NCBI GenBank assembly: GCA_964035015.1
Contig: OZ036014.1
Span: forward strand, 4,789,495 to 4,853,494
Reading direction: 5' to 3'
Length of the DNA: 64,000 nucleotides
Origin: Corallium rubrum
Lineage: Eukaryota > Cnidaria > Anthozoa > Scleralcyonacea > Coralliidae
Of this stretch, positions 11,773 through 24,060 are shown one piece after another. The notes under the pieces are model-generated. The model was not told the origin of the DNA. It was given only the letters and a program-made list of their open reading frames with translations, and did not search any database. The translations under genes were made by a program, and so were the position numbers. Within the stretch, counting starts at the first letter, position 1. Every line of letters begins with the position of its first letter.

Positions 11773-11957
11773 TGAAACAGTAAAACGTTCGCAATCTTTT
11801 CGCTTTGCTATAGTCATTAAAACATTACCTACGCAGTAACAATCTACTTTTCCCTAAAGTCTATGCCTTGTTAGGTTAATTTGTAAAATTGCGTTAATTT
11901 ATATATATAACGAGAGTTAATGAAAACGGAACGCATTTATAACAAGTGGCAACAGTC

Positions 11958-12074
11958 ACAAGTCGCGACATTTATTAATAGTTGTTTCTTTTGGGGAAAA
12001 CACAGAAGCCCGATTAAAGAAATGCGAGATTCTTCGTATAAAAATGACGATATTTAAATTTATTTGTTCACAAC
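11958..12074 (+). repeat. Direct duplication, left copy
   Basis: This segment (CGACATTTATTAATAGTTG, TTTCTTTTGG, GTATAAAAATGACGATATTT, TTGTTCACAACT) recurs with changes at 12390-12513. The two copies bracket the TIR element at 12078-12356. Confidence 0.7.
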
Positions 12075-12077
12075 TTA

Positions 12078-12356
12078 AGGCCATGTCGCACGAGGCAATT
12101 TTCCTTGCAACGCAATGGCGTTGTATTGCAAGTTGCAAGAAAGATTTCCTCCTGTGACACCCCATGTTTGCAACTAGTCTGGCAACGAAAAATTGCGTTG
12201 TGAGTCTCAGAGAAAGTATAGAAGCAGCTTCTACATTTCGCAACGCTACGAGACAAGTTGCAGCGTATGACACTCCCACTGCAACTTGCAATATTTTTTT
12301 TTCGACAAAAATTGCGTTGCAAGTTGCAAGGAAAATTGCCTCGTGTGACATGGCCT
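12078..12356. mobile_element. TIR element (MITE), Harbinger-like, 279 bp
   Basis: Termini are AGGCCATGTCGCACGAGGCA and TGCCTCGTGTGACATGGCCT, flanked by direct TTA at 12075-12077 and 12357-12359. The interior repeats the word GCAAGTTGCAAG in both orientations. The long ORFs across this stretch on both strands arise from the palindrome and are not genes. Confidence 0.8.
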
Positions 12357-12389
12357 TTAGACAAGATTTGTCGCCAAAGTCGGACACAC

Positions 12390-12513
12390 AACTCGCAACA
12401 TTTATTAAGAGTAGTTTCTTTTGGAAAAAATACAGTGAATCAATAGCTCAATTAACAAATGCGAGGATCTTACTATAAAAATGACGACATTTCAATTAAT
12501 TTGTCCACAACTA
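12390..12513 (+). repeat. Direct duplication, right copy
   Basis: Matches 11958-12074: CAACATTTATTAAGAGTAG, TTTCTTTTGG, CTATAAAAATGACGACATTT, TTGTCCACAACT. Confidence 0.7.
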
Positions 12514-15500
12514 AGACAAAGGTTTGTCACTAATGTTGGATCCACTGGAGTACAATATAACGTGTGAGAGAAACTGCACACGACATGTTACGAGTAGCAA
12601 CAAGGAGGGGGGCCCCAATGATCTGTATACTTGTGGGCCCCAACAATTTGTGACTGGTGGGTGGTTGGCCAATAATTTTTAACCACTGCAGCATAAAACG
12701 TGAAGTGCAATTTAGATTATGGAATACTGCAGTTCTATAGCGTTTTGAGCTAAGGTCTTAGAGAAACGAACAGTTCAATTCATTTCATAAAACCTTTAGT
12801 ATTTCGATTTTTTTTCCAATTCAAGGTTGCCTATGCAGCACATTTATTTTATAGTATTTTATAATATTAATCCGTGTACTGTATTGAAAATAACAAGACT
12901 GCATGCATGCAACTACTGTACACGTTAGATAATAAATATTGTATCGCCGTTTTTCTGTTTTTAAACTTTTAAAATTTTGCTAAAAGGTGTTGTCGGAACG
13001 CAGGAAATTTCATTTCAGACACCCAATTTCAAATATTTTCCGGGGGAGCATGCCGGCAGTTCTAAATTCTTCTTATGATGCCCCCTGAAAGTGGGCCAGA
13101 GTAAAATACTAAAGACATCGTTGGGCCCTAGAATGGGATTTCCCGGGCCCTATTTCAGAGCCACGCCGCCACGGGCAACACGCATTTCAGCACGTTTCTG
13201 GCTCGCTTTTCTGTTCACACTAGAAGTGGACAAGAAGTGCCACCAGACTAAAAGATAAATCCTAGGGTGTCAGACCGCCTCGAGCAGTAGACTTATTTAG
13301 CTCGATCTCAATTCACGCATTGCAGTTTCGACTCGTTATAAAAGTGACACTTGGCCTACAAACGTTTGATTTCATACCAATATAGACCAAGTCCATCATG
13401 TCGTGAGAATCCAAAGCAATTTAGAAGATTAGAATATTAATAATCGATAAATTTCCAGTCAAAGGGTCTTTCTGTCAACATGATAAGTCGATTTTATTGA
13501 ATGAACTCGCTTGAAAACAGCAGGCCCTAATGGCTCTACACTTAATTAACCCGCCCCGCTTGAAATGACAAACAAATGGCATGGCAAAAAAAGTAATTAA
13601 CTTTCTTTCTGCCTTTGTTCGGAAAGATAGAAACGCAAAGCACAATTTATATTACACGTCTCTGGACACGGAAAGGCGAAAGGGTTTTCGAAGGATTAAA
13701 AACGGCTTCCCATGCTTGTTTAATGTTGATTAATAATTTTTGAACGATTCGAACATTTACACAACAGAGCAAGCTAAATAGATGGCTAGAGCCCGCCATA
13801 AATATATATACACGGACCATATCACATATATACATTAAGAAAAGCAGAACAGAACACAAACAGTCACCAAAAAACCGACAAGTACAGTATATTCAGAAGA
13901 TTATCAATAATTGGGCTGTCTTGTAAGACAAATTATATTAGACTGAATAGATTATTATTACACCGGTGTCTGTTTGTGACCAGATAGAGACACGTCATAT
14001 TTAATAGTAAAATTTATTTTTGGAAACGAATTATTTTAGCGGGGTAGGGGGTAAATATGACCTATCCCTAATCATTACAGTTCGGTTATTGTCCACGGCA
14101 AACAAAGGGGTAATGAAAAAATTTAATAGCAACTAGAATTGAAAAAGGTTTACTGTTTGGACTTAGCGTGTCTTATATGAAAACCGTCTTGTAGATATCT
14201 TCTTTGGCCAGAGTGAATTTTAGGGTGAAAACCGAGCCAATACACGAAGCAACTCAAGCAGAGAATACCGCTTATTAATTTCAAGGACGTTTGGTCTAGA
14301 GAATTGTTTTGCTTTAATAAGAGGAAACTGTAAAATAAGCCTGAGTTGAGGGTGCGAAGATCAGAAGAAGCGACACATAGTGTGCGGGTCATGAGAAAAA
14401 AACTTAATTAAAATACGCGTATACGATATTGTCGAGCTATGTCAACACATCGTAAATTAATTATCAAAGGAAGAATACCTCCTGTTGGCTATAGCGAGGC
14501 CATTGCAATCAAGTAGAAAGCGAAATGACCGTGTATAAAGAGCGGTAAAATAAAGAGTAAGACAAAGGAGAGACACACCTCCATGTGAAGACAAATAACG
14601 TTGCATCTAGAAGCTAATACAAATCATAAACATTGAAGTAAAGGAAGTTGGCTAAAAGAAAAATCCCCTTGGAAACCTCCGTTGGGGTTGGCAAAACCTT
14701 AACACATGCAATTAACTTTGACTAAGTTTAAAATGAGACAATTTGGTGCGAGAAAGACCGTAGCTAGCGATATCACGATGAATATATAAAGATAACGAAG
14801 AAATAATATTGAGATAGCTTACCATTTGACGACTCCATGGAAAATCCTCTGCTCTTTTCTCAAACGGAAACAATACTAGAATAATTTGAGAACAAAATAA
14901 GTCTACTTAAGCACACATACACATCCGTGGAAAATTGTGTTAGCATATGAAATACCTTGAACGATTTCAGAGCCTCTTCTTTTCTATACTTGACTGGTTG
15001 TGGCCAATTCGCACGATCACCGTTTCCAAACAAGCTCCTTTTAATTAAGAGTACGTAAGGTTGAAGCTAAGACGTTGGGTATATAATAAGCTGTGTGAGG
15101 CCCTTGGTGTCGATTTATGTCAACGAGACAAACAGTCCGTTTATATAACAGAGTTATATAGCCCTAACTCGGTCACTCACTCGTTATCTGCACGACTCGG
15201 CTGTCAATCTTGGAGTGGATAATGAGATTTTATTAAAATCGAATACTTTTCTTGCTATTCATTAAGTTCTTCGCAATTTGCCTGTGAGTTTTCAATTACG
15301 GAACCGGAGATGACCGCAACGAGCCTACGAATGGCTTGCTTCGCCTCGGGATAACTTGTCAATTAGCGTCGAGTCCGTGACCAATTGTTGTCGTTGTCTC
15401 TTTTGACTCAAAACTTTAATGTGACTCACATCAGGGGATAACACAAACATTGACAATAGCCAAGCCAATGTACTAATGGTTTTACAAGTCCGATTTATAC

Positions 15501-16600
15501 CTGCAAATAAATCGCATTTCGAAATGAAGGATACTTTTCATCCAAGAGTATCAACGAGATTGGTCGTCTGAAGAATAGATTACAACAGAGGATTAACCGT
15601 ATTTTTTTACTTCCGAAAGGCTTGTTGTTTCTCTATCAAATTTTATAACCCGAGCTAATTAAAAATCAACATTGAACAGGCTCGACTAATTGACGAATAT
15701 GACGAGATGGTACCTGTATAAGTTAATGTTGTTTTCTTTATTTTTTTTGGATAATGAAAGAAATGATATTAAATGAAATCTGACATTGTTAGAGCAGGGA
15801 CTGCATGGCGCAAAGCTGTGGGGGGATCTCGTGGTCATAACAGAGTGATTTCTGGTGTGCTAGGGTGTATGTGTGATGGAATAAAACAGAGAAAAATAGA
15901 CAAACAGTTTTAATGTAATAGGATTATTGAAATAAATTGACGCTAAGCGTATAGTGTCGTGGTATATTTATACCCGCAAAGAAAAACACTTCAACTTTTA
16001 ACCTAAGTTGTTTTGATTCTTTCTCCTTTGTTGATTTGCACGTTGTGGTACTAGTAAAAACGTTCTTACTGATACACCAGCTCCTATAGGATGGTCCAAT
16101 ACAAGCAATGTAATGTATACACAACAGTAATTGTGATCGTAACATCATCTCCCGTCGTTTCATTTCAAAGCAGCTAAGACAACGCTTAACCACTGATTCC
16201 AGAAACAAATGTTGGCTTCCAAACGTGGAAAACAATCAATTCGAACGAATCTTTTCTGAGTATATGAATAATTCCGCGACAATTGCAAGATAGTTTCGTT
16301 GTGTTTTTTTTTTTTAAAAGATAAGTCAAAAACACAGACATGGCCGCAAAACCTCACAGGTCGAAATATCTATCTCCTTGTTGAATAAGGAGTCAAAAGT
16401 ACACTTGAACAAGCAAAGGTGAGTAAACAACTACAGGATAAACTTAAGAGATTTGAATATTTTTAAACGTCGGACAGTTGACACACATAGTCATGGCTTG
16501 AAAGGCTTCAAAGCAAATCGAGGGCTGAAATTCGACCGTTACAATTGTCATTTTGACGTATGTGAAACAGGGACAAGCGCTTCAAATTATCACTCGATCA
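12514..16600. other. Gene-poor stretch
   Basis: No domain-bearing ORF or RNA gene was recognised. The segment near 13028-13060 (TTTTCCGGGGGAGCATGCCGG) is a fragment of the dispersed GGGGGCATGCCCCC-type repeat. The remainder is AT-rich unique-looking sequence that could hold regulatory DNA of the LMO4-like gene. Confidence 0.35.
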
Positions 16601-16604
16601 TTAC

Positions 16605-16725
16605 TCACATCTGATGAACGGCTCTGCTTGAAACGTCATTTCGTTATCAAAGCTATTCTCAGCAGTTTACCAACTTTTCACTTTGCTCTATCTAAAACAC
16701 TGCCTACACAACACTTTTAATTGAC
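16605..16725 (+). repeat. Hammerhead-like module with flanking conserved tail
   Basis: CTGATGAACGGCTCTGCTTG followed by AAACGTCATTTCG (16611-16643) has the CTGATGA...GAAACG layout. It is followed by CTATCTAAAACACTGCCTAC, which also occurs in variant form near 11824, 12829, 19205 and 9325. A dispersed family is likely; the stem is weak. Confidence 0.5.
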
Positions 16726-19140
16726 TCTTTTAAAATAGCATAATATATTTATGTACGAAAGCTAATAAGACGTGGATTACAGTAAGACGTAAACAGAAGT
16801 CTTTGTATTCTTTATGCAGTGTTTCGCGTCTTGTATTGAATGCGCGTCTAGCGTCGTGCGCGAAGGTGACATCACCTTGCGAGCAGTCGCGGAGCAGACC
16901 CTTATGAATACTCGCCTGTCTTTACACACAAATTTACGTCGTTTTTGTCGCGCGCTACGCATGACTTTAGAGTTTACAAGCAAAAATTGAGCTTTATGGC
17001 GCAACGATGTTATACGAGGTCTTCTGTTCGATCGTATACGGCCATAACACCGTAGCGCAAATGACAAAATGATTGCGTTTACAACCTGCGCAACGAATTT
17101 CGCGTATGAAAAGCAGCACGTTGCAAAACTGGCGCGTTTACGAATGAAAATTGGCGTCAACTGCTCGAAGGGCGTGATTTCAAGCCAGTGGTGTTACCGC
17201 AGCTTGACGAATGACGTTAGTACCGTACGATTTATGACTGTCATAGTTTGTCGACACAAATAATACCAACTAACCACAAACAAGTGTGTTTTTTTGACCA
17301 TATCTCTGACAGTTTGGTGTGCAGATAGCATTAATGTTTGTCATTACGAAAGTGCGGAGAGATAAGGGAGGAAAGCGTATAGTCAGATCTGATAAAACTC
17401 ATCAAGTTTTTGAATAATAAATTGTTTCCCTACTTTTTTGTAAAGGACTGGTTTTATATGAAACGAATTAGCCAGGGTATAAGTTAACCTCGTCTGATTT
17501 AGAATCTTACTGTGGTTTTAAAACTGGCATAAACTAAATTTACAAAGATGAATTGGTTTAGTTTAGATGTAAATGAATCCTAACGATAATTCAAATCTCC
17601 TTCTGCGACCGACGAAAGAATTTCGTGACAAGCCCATGTAAATTATAGCTCCTAAAGCTAAGTAGCTAACCACAAACACAACGAAACCAAATCCCTCAAA
17701 AAAGAAAAAAAATATTGGCAAACTCACTACTCGCCAAAAGAATAGGAATGTAGGCCAAAAAGAAATACTAAAATTAGGTAAAATGAGTTTTCAATCTGTT
17801 ATCTAGAGTTAACTTTAATCTTTGTCGGATTAGTTTGTCCAACACAAATATCGTGGGAGCAAAGTCGGAACAAAAATGACAAAAGATTTCCCAGTTTAAT
17901 GACTTTAATTTGACGATTTATTCTGAGGAGATTTTGAAAGTGGAAGATTTACACTCGAAGCACAACACCGTGTGCTATGGACTCACAAACAGAGCAGTAA
18001 CAGCACTGTTTCAGTCAAAAACAAGAGTATGGCATTCTTCGTCTGTGGTCTCTGATCAAAACAACGGCTTAACTCTGCACAATATACAGACAAGCCTATT
18101 AAATTAGAGTTTTATGAAGTTTTAATAATCTTGACTTATCAAATAGTGGAACGTAAAACCCACAACTTTACAGTGGAATTATTTTCTGTTTTAAAAAGAC
18201 AATAGTGCTTGAGATTGGCGCGACAAACTTTCAAAAACCTATCCAAACTTTACAATTATGCATGATTGACAGAAGAAGTTATGTAGCCAGGCGGGACCAG
18301 CTGCAGGGAGAAATGGTTTTAGAATGAAAACAGCAAACCCTTGAAATAAAATGTCAGTAAGACAATAAAGTATTTCGTAATAAGATTAAAATATGGGTTA
18401 AGGAAATACTTAAGTTGTAAACAACGTGAGAAAATGCAAAAATAGCAAAGCAAAGCGTTGTAGGCTGTTATAATTAAACGAAGAACGTTGACAGCCACAT
18501 TGGTGATCACGACCTTGAACGGGGGGAGGGGGTATAGAAAGTATACCCAATGTAGATAGACCCTATAGGGACTATGACTCATATAAAGTAAGATATTTCA
18601 AAAACCTAAACTGAACCAGTTTGCTATGTCTGTGTTTGTGACTGCATGAGGGCCTACTTGGACCGATATCAGTGCTCGTTAGTTCAAAAGTAATAATATA
18701 AAGCGTCATGCAAAAGTACTGAGATAAAATGCGCAATTAGAAAATATACAATTGATGTTATACAATATCAGGGGATACAAAATATACAATATTTAGATGT
18801 TTTGTAGTGGACTTGAGGGGGTATATATTGTCCATAGTTTGTTAATTTTTATGTATATTCTAGTTCTATTTTCTATGAAAGAGATCTACGCCAAACAAGC
18901 AAATTTTGCTTTCTTGTAGATTCGCCATCACTGTAAAATTATTACTTTCTTCTTTCATATCTATTTTTAATATGTATATTGTCTTGTGATGAAATAAAAT
19001 AAATTGTAAATGTTTAATAGAGAACGAAATACGGATGTTTTGAACCAAAGTTCTTCAATTATTAGCCGGAAAAAGTAGAGTGCTGCGAAGTATAGCAAAT
19101 CTTAACGGTGATGAACTCAGCTGAGATTTTAGAGAACGAA
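16726..19140. other. Gene-poor stretch
   Basis: The longest ORF (16777-17160, minus, 127 residues) has a basic, low-similarity composition, no recognisable domain and no splice context, so it is not called. No RNA gene was seen. Confidence 0.35.
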
Positions 19141-19325
19141 ATACTAACGTTTTGGCGGGTCAGAGTCCTTTATCACAGAGTAAATCATGGAGTAAAATAC
19201 AAGTAGGGTGCTGTGTAGGCAGAAAGTCTAGCAAATCTTAAAGATGGTGAACTGCAGAGATTTTAGAGAACGAAATACTGACGGTTTGACCTAAAGTAAA
19301 GTTCTTCATCAGAGTAAATCATCTA
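19141..19325 (-). repeat. Two decayed copies of the CTGATGAAG...GAAACGTCAG repeat
   Basis: On the minus strand 19279-19313 reads CTCTGATGAAGAACTTTACTTTAGGTCAAACCGTCAG in decayed form; a second, poorer copy lies near 19152-19186. Both are followed by TATTTCGTTCTCTAAAATCT, so they belong to one dispersed family, related in layout to the hammerhead-like modules elsewhere. Confidence 0.5.
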
Positions 19326-19327
19326 GT

Positions 19328-19445
19328 GGGTCCGGGGGTATGCCCCCCGGAAATTTTTGAAATCTAGAGTCTCGGAAATGCCATTTCCTGCATTTTGGGG
19401 AAGAATTTACAGAATTCTGAAGGTCAGATTCCAGAAAACTCTCAA
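19328..19445 (+). repeat. Dispersed GGGGTCCGGGGGCATGC repeat fragment
   Basis: GGGTCCGGGGGTATGCCCCC, GGAAATTTTTGAAATCTAGAGTC and GAAATGCCATTTCCTGCATT recur near 34.37, 44.05, 46.17, 47.69 and 57.57 kb. In the 34.3 kb copy this sequence lies inside a hAT-like element. Confidence 0.7.
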
Positions 19446-19556
19446 AAGACAACACTTTGTTTGTTGCCATTAATAGGTTAAGATTTATTTTAAGATTTAT
19501 TTATTTTAGAGCAAACCAGAATAAACGCCCAACACAACATATTGTCAACAGTAACA

Positions 19557-19558
<2 letters not shown>

Positions 19559-19611
<53 letters not shown>
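19559..19611. repeat. (AAT)n microsatellite
   Basis: About 17 AAT units. The poly-Asn ORF across it is an artefact of the repeat. Confidence 0.97.
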
Positions 19612-19614
<3 letters not shown>

Positions 19615-19824
19615 ACTTTATTTATGCTCGATAGCCTCAGTAGGTTTTTTAACAAATCCTCTTTACGCGAGGGTCGAAAAGTACTCATTTCTGGTATGCT
19701 CCCTTGCTTTGTATTGTTGATATAATGTTCAAGTGCAGACCGCTGCGTGTGCTAGAGTGACTGATTGAACAATTTTTCTGTTTATTGCAATAAAATACTT
19801 TTTGGATGCACAATATTAATTTAC

Positions 19825-20355
19825 TTAAGGCCTGTTTATATGATCCCAGTGTACCGGGATGTCTCGGTTGCTCAGGATGAATTTCATCCCGTGTTTTTTA
19901 TATGGAGTAAACAAAGTGCTCGTCCCGGTTGACCAGGATGAATTTCATCCCGGGTCAAAAAGCGCGGGAATTTAAGGAAATGGACAAAAAAGCAAAAACT
20001 CACCCTAATTCTACAATGTTAGAAGTTATTTCACTTTTATTCCGTGTTTTGTCTTTAGACCTGACCGTTTGGACGAAATTCTGACCGTAATATTCAAAGT
20101 TACAAGCATTGTAGTTCAGTAAACTTCATCCCGGTGTACCGGGATGTCGCGTTTATATGGGAAAAAATCTGTCCCGGTGTACCGAAATCTCGGTTGATTC
20201 AACCGGGATCCCGGTACACCGGGACGTCTCGGTCTCCATATAAACGCAACCGCAAAAATAACAGTAAATTATCTACAAGCCGAGATCCCGGTACACCGGG
20301 ATGTCCCGATACACCGGGATGTCCCGGTACACCGGGATCATATAAACAGGCCTTA
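19825..20355. mobile_element. TIR element with CCCGGTGTACCGGG hairpins, about 530 bp
   Basis: Termini are TTAAGGCCTGTTTATATGAT and ATCATATAAACAGGCCTTA. The interior holds repeated hairpin words GTACCGGGATGTC, CCCGGTGTACCGGGAT and CCCGGTACACCGGGA at 19850-19955, 20130-20240 and 20282-20340. No transposase is present. The ends resemble those of the 23.3 kb element, so the two are probably one family. Confidence 0.85.
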
Positions 20356-20365
20356 GAAAAATTAT

Positions 20366-20413
20366 TGGGGGGGGGGGGGGGGCCAGAGCCCCCCCAGCCC
20401 CCCCCCCCCCCCC
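20366..20413. repeat. Poly-G / poly-C foldback
   Basis: A run of about 16 G, then GGCCAGAGCCCCCCCAGC, then a run of about 16 C. The arms can pair as a very stable GC hairpin or the G run can form a quadruplex. Collapse or expansion in assembly is likely. Confidence 0.85.
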
Positions 20414-21021
20414 TGCTACGCGGTCCCTGTGAATAAACTTCTTGTTTTTAACATCCTTGGTAAAAAAAAGAAGATAGAATACAGATAATACTGGTGTCCA
20501 AAATAACTCCAATATAGAGGGTTTAGCTGGTGGCAGAATTCAAAATTAGTAGACAATCAAAAATCTAAGGTGAGGGTAATAAATATAGACACAACCCATA
20601 GTCCAACAGTGTTGAAATATAAGAAATATTAAGAAGATTACTGTCATTAAATTTAAGTAATTGTAAAAAAAGACTTTAAATAGACATGTCAGTTCATATT
20701 GTATAGTAATTAATTTTAGACACGGATGGATGGTAATATTATTATATGGCCTAATATTATTATCTTATTTTTTTAAGTACGATTTTTGGGTTTATTAAAA
20801 TTGTTTCGTTATATAAGTAACATGATGCCGGCTCAGGCGTTCACTCGGGCTACTGATTTCTGAAAGCTTGGCGTGTAGCGTACTCTAGCAAGACTAAATG
20901 GCAATACATTATTGCATGTAATGAGATTTTTGAAAAAAAAAAAATTTAGTTTAAAATATATTTTTATTAAAAAAACCATGATAATTTCGTAAAAGCTACT
21001 ATGGCGTTAATGGGCCACCAT

Positions 21022-21423
21022 AGATTACTCACGGGCTTTAGGAAAGGCTCAGTATGGCTCGAGTGAAAAGTTGTTTCAGCATACGATTATAAACAAAAAA
21101 TTGTGTATTTGTCTTACCTTAATGTTCAATGAACTTTCTTATGTATGATACAAAGTCTATGGTATCTGAAAATACGTTACAATCACTTCGCAGTCTTCAT
21201 ATTCACTGAATATCCTTCGATTTGAATGGCCATGTTTACTAGGCCCAATCCTTCAAACTGTCACGCGGCTTACGAGTGCTGCTTGAAACCCAAAGAAAGA
21301 AAGAAAGAAAGTTCATTGAACATTAAGGTAAGACAAATACACAATTTTTTGTTTATAATCGTATGCTGAAACAACCTTTCACTCGAGCCATACTGAGCCT
21401 TTCCTAAAGCCCGTGGATTACTG
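21022..21423. mobile_element. Foldback element with 105-120 bp arms
   Basis: The left arm (21022-21140: GGGCTTTAGGAAAGGCTCAG to TTCAATGAACTTTCTT) is almost perfectly complementary to the right arm (21305-21423). The loop of about 165 bp has no coding signal. Confidence 0.85.
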
Positions 21424-21490
21424 AGACAAAATATAATCCTCGTACGTTTCCGAGACTCTCATGCATTGGCCATGAGATATTTCTGATCTT

Positions 21491-22111
21491 CAGTGCCGGA
21501 TTAGTACATGCAGTAGCAGATAGCAAATGCTACGGGCCCCGCGATTTTTTTTTTTTTGGGGGGGGGAGGCTGCCACTGGAAACCAAAATAAGGAAGAAGA
21601 AAATCAAAAAATCGTCCAAAGTACCAAACACTACCTATTCGAAGAGACATTTATACTCGCTTTAGAATTAGATGAAAAAGTTCGCTCAAATTGCTGCAAA
21701 TGGTGTTTCCGAGGTTCTAGATTCCAAAAATTTCCGGGGGAGGACCCCCAGACCCCTACAAATGCGGTCACTAATTGCCACTACTGCCCCCCCCCCCCCC
21801 TACACTTTTTGACACCTTGCTAGGGCACTGATTGCTGTTGTGGTTGTTGAGTGTTCTCGAAGAAGCATAACGAGGATATCTAGTATCCCAAATTGCTTAG
21901 AATACTGAACGACTTTGCCCTTTTTTTGCGTTCAATTAACCCCTGCCCTCGAAATTTTCTAGTTGCGTCCCTGTAGTCTACGTTATAGATATGATTCATA
22001 TGAAATGAAAAGGGGGTTTAAATGGCGACTTGCCATTGACCATTGACATACGTAATATAGGGCCCCGTTTTTCATTTGCTACGGGCCCCGGGCAACCTTA
22101 ATCCGGCACTG
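21491..22111. mobile_element. hAT-like non-autonomous element, 621 bp, with 8 bp TSD
   Basis: Termini are CAGTGCCGGATTA and the exact complement TAATCCGGCACTG. The direct duplication CTGATCTT lies at 21483-21490 and 22112-22119. An 8 bp TSD with a CAG...CTG terminus is the hAT signature. GCTACGGGCCCCG occurs near both ends. No transposase ORF was seen. T-, G- and C-runs occur at 21546-21566 and 21786-21801. Confidence 0.88.
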
Positions 22112-22339
22112 CTGATCTTGAGCAAAAGTTTTTTGATTGATCATACGTTATTTTTCACGAGTGGACAACATCGTATATAAGCGTTCTCAATGCCCAGCGG
22201 TTTTTCTTTCTCAATGTCGAAAACTTGAAATATTGCGGTGTGGGTGTATGAGCAAACTTGAGATCTAGAGAAATGGACGACCAAGCACTCGATTGAAGGA
22301 CGACTTTCAGAATTGGTTCGCCTAATGATGCTGTTATGA

Positions 22340-22530
22340 TGTCGTTAACACTTTTTGAGTCCTGATGACGAGTCATTAGTATTTTATTCTGGCTAACACC
22401 AGACGATTTTATTCAGCACAGGGAGTGGTCCAGGCCTCAAAATGTTAAAACCTATCTCTTTAACACTTTGAAGCCTAACACCAGACGATTTTATTTAGCA
22501 CAGGGAGAGGTCCAGGCCTCAAAGTGTTGG
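22340..22530 (+). repeat. Two TTAA-ended short repeats in tandem
   Basis: Copies at about 22347-22446 and 22456-22530 contain GGCTAACACCAGACGATTTT or its shortened form and end CAGGCCTCAAARTGTT. The second lacks the middle segment. Confidence 0.8.
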
Positions 22531-23080
22531 ACATAAAACCAGAAGGTTCGTTCAATTAACTTGCGCATTTTAAACAGCGGTACTCTAGACTGACCACAGC
22601 TGTGTAACTCATTTTGGAAGATAATGTTCGGAAACTCCCTTGAGAGATAAACACTAATTAAAACAGGGTCTACTCAAACTAGATTATGTCTGGAATAAAA
22701 AAAACTATCTTCCAGTAACAGTGTCGTTGTTCTCCGTTAATTGCCGCTGGCTATCAGAGGATTGGAAATAAGATGATGGGGAACAAAGCTGCTGGGACGA
22801 CGCTGAAGAAATGCATAAAGAAATGGCATCAAACACAAGCATGCTATCACTTGTACGTAAAAGAGTATTATTTTTTCCCGTGTGGTTGTGAATCCAAAGT
22901 CGAGATTTAGTTTTGCTTTCATCTAAGTTGAGAAGTGCGTTGTAAAATGAGAAAGGTATTGATTTGCAGTAAAAGATTGGCCAACCAACAAATGCACAGC
23001 ACTGGCAGCAGTCACGGTGAGATGTCATGACGTCTTAGACGTCTAAAGTCCTTCCTCTACGGATGCAGTAAGCAGCTAGC
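22531..23080. other. Non-coding stretch, unassigned ORF
   Basis: A 107-residue minus ORF (22705-23028) starts MTSHRDCCQCC but has no recognised domain. It is not called as a gene. Confidence 0.3.
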
Positions 23081-23083
23081 AGT

Positions 23084-23192
23084 CCTACATCTTAGCTGTG
23101 ATTCGTGGTCTGAACTGTGTCATATGGCGGCTGCCTGGAGCGCCTTTGATATGCCTCCACACGGCCACGTTGATCTGCGTCCTTCGTATTAA
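23084..23192 (+). mobile_element. SINE body fragment (5S-SINE family)
   Basis: CTACATCTTAGCTGTGATTC, GTGGTCTGAACTGTGTCATA, TGGCGGCTGCCTGGAGCGC and CGGCCACGTTGATCTGCGTC match, in opposite orientation, 53848-53950, where the sequence adjoins a 5S-derived head. This copy lacks the head. Confidence 0.75.
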
Positions 23193-23324
23193 TTCAGCCA
23201 CTGCATGGCTGTGAGTACTCAGCAGCAGTACTTAGTACGTATGCCAAAGCTTAACTGAAAAATCAAGGTAAAAATCGCGCCACTTATGAGTGTCAGAGTA
23301 CACAACCCTTGTATACATTACTTA

Positions 23325-23654
23325 GGGCCTGTTTATATGATCCTGGTGTACCGGGACGGGATGGCAGGCGGGGTGATTTTGATGTCGTATTGAACTAAGT
23401 CACGGTCTTTGATTATGTGCATCGGAACGCTTTCGCCTACATTTTTCAAGGCCTAGATTACTAAATAACTTCAACAAAAGCCATTTTCAATTGCCACAAT
23501 CATTCACTTTTAACTTTAGGATCAGATCAACAAAATCTGAGTTTCTTCGGGCATCGCGTGGATTTTCTGTTTTACGTGTTGACTTATTTCAATACATCAA
23601 AATCATCCCGGCTGCCATCCCGTCCCGGTACACCGGGATCATATAAACAGACCC
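23325..23654. mobile_element. TIR element, Harbinger-like, 330 bp, TTA TSD
   Basis: Termini are GGGCCTGTTTATATGATCC and GGATCATATAAACAGACCC with TTA at 23322-23324 and 23655-23657. The inner arm GACGGGATGGCAG is mirrored by CTGCCATCCCGTC. It shares its first 20 bases with the 19.8 kb element. Confidence 0.85.
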
Positions 23655-24060
23655 TTATACAGCTAACCGTTACCTCATCCAACAATAGGGACTTTAAAAA
23701 AACACAACGACTACAACTACGGCAACGTGTTTGAACAATAGAATTTTATGTCAAATACAAAGATCTTTTGCGAATGACGGTCCCAAGAGTAATCTTTACG
23801 CCATCATGGCTCTGTTCACAACATAGAAAAATCGTTTTTACGTTGTAAAGACAACCCGGAACCTGAGTCACTACAGAAGCCTTGGAAAAGCTTAGCCGTA
23901 TTCTCGTGACTAGCATAAATTGAACAAGTGTATCTCTTCAAGAATTTAAGAACAAGGCGAGTCCGTGCGATAATATATCTTGACATTTGAATGTATAAAT
24001 ACACCACCATTTAATATCACTGTTAAACTTTCTACCGCAGCCGTAGTCCGTTGTCTGAAT

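Noticed and set aside
11956..12391. 143- and 107-residue ORFs on the minus strand and a 104-residue ORF on the plus strand
   Set aside because: They span a palindromic MITE and its flanking duplication; matching residues (ASCDMA, LQVARK) appear on both strands because of the palindrome.
16777..17160. 127-residue ORF on the minus strand
   Set aside because: No domain, no splice or start context, and many basic residues typical of random GC-richer sequence. An overlapping plus ORF is equally long-lived.
22705..23028. 107-residue Ser-rich ORF on the minus strand
   Set aside because: No recognisable domain or neighbouring exon was found, so it cannot be supported as a gene.
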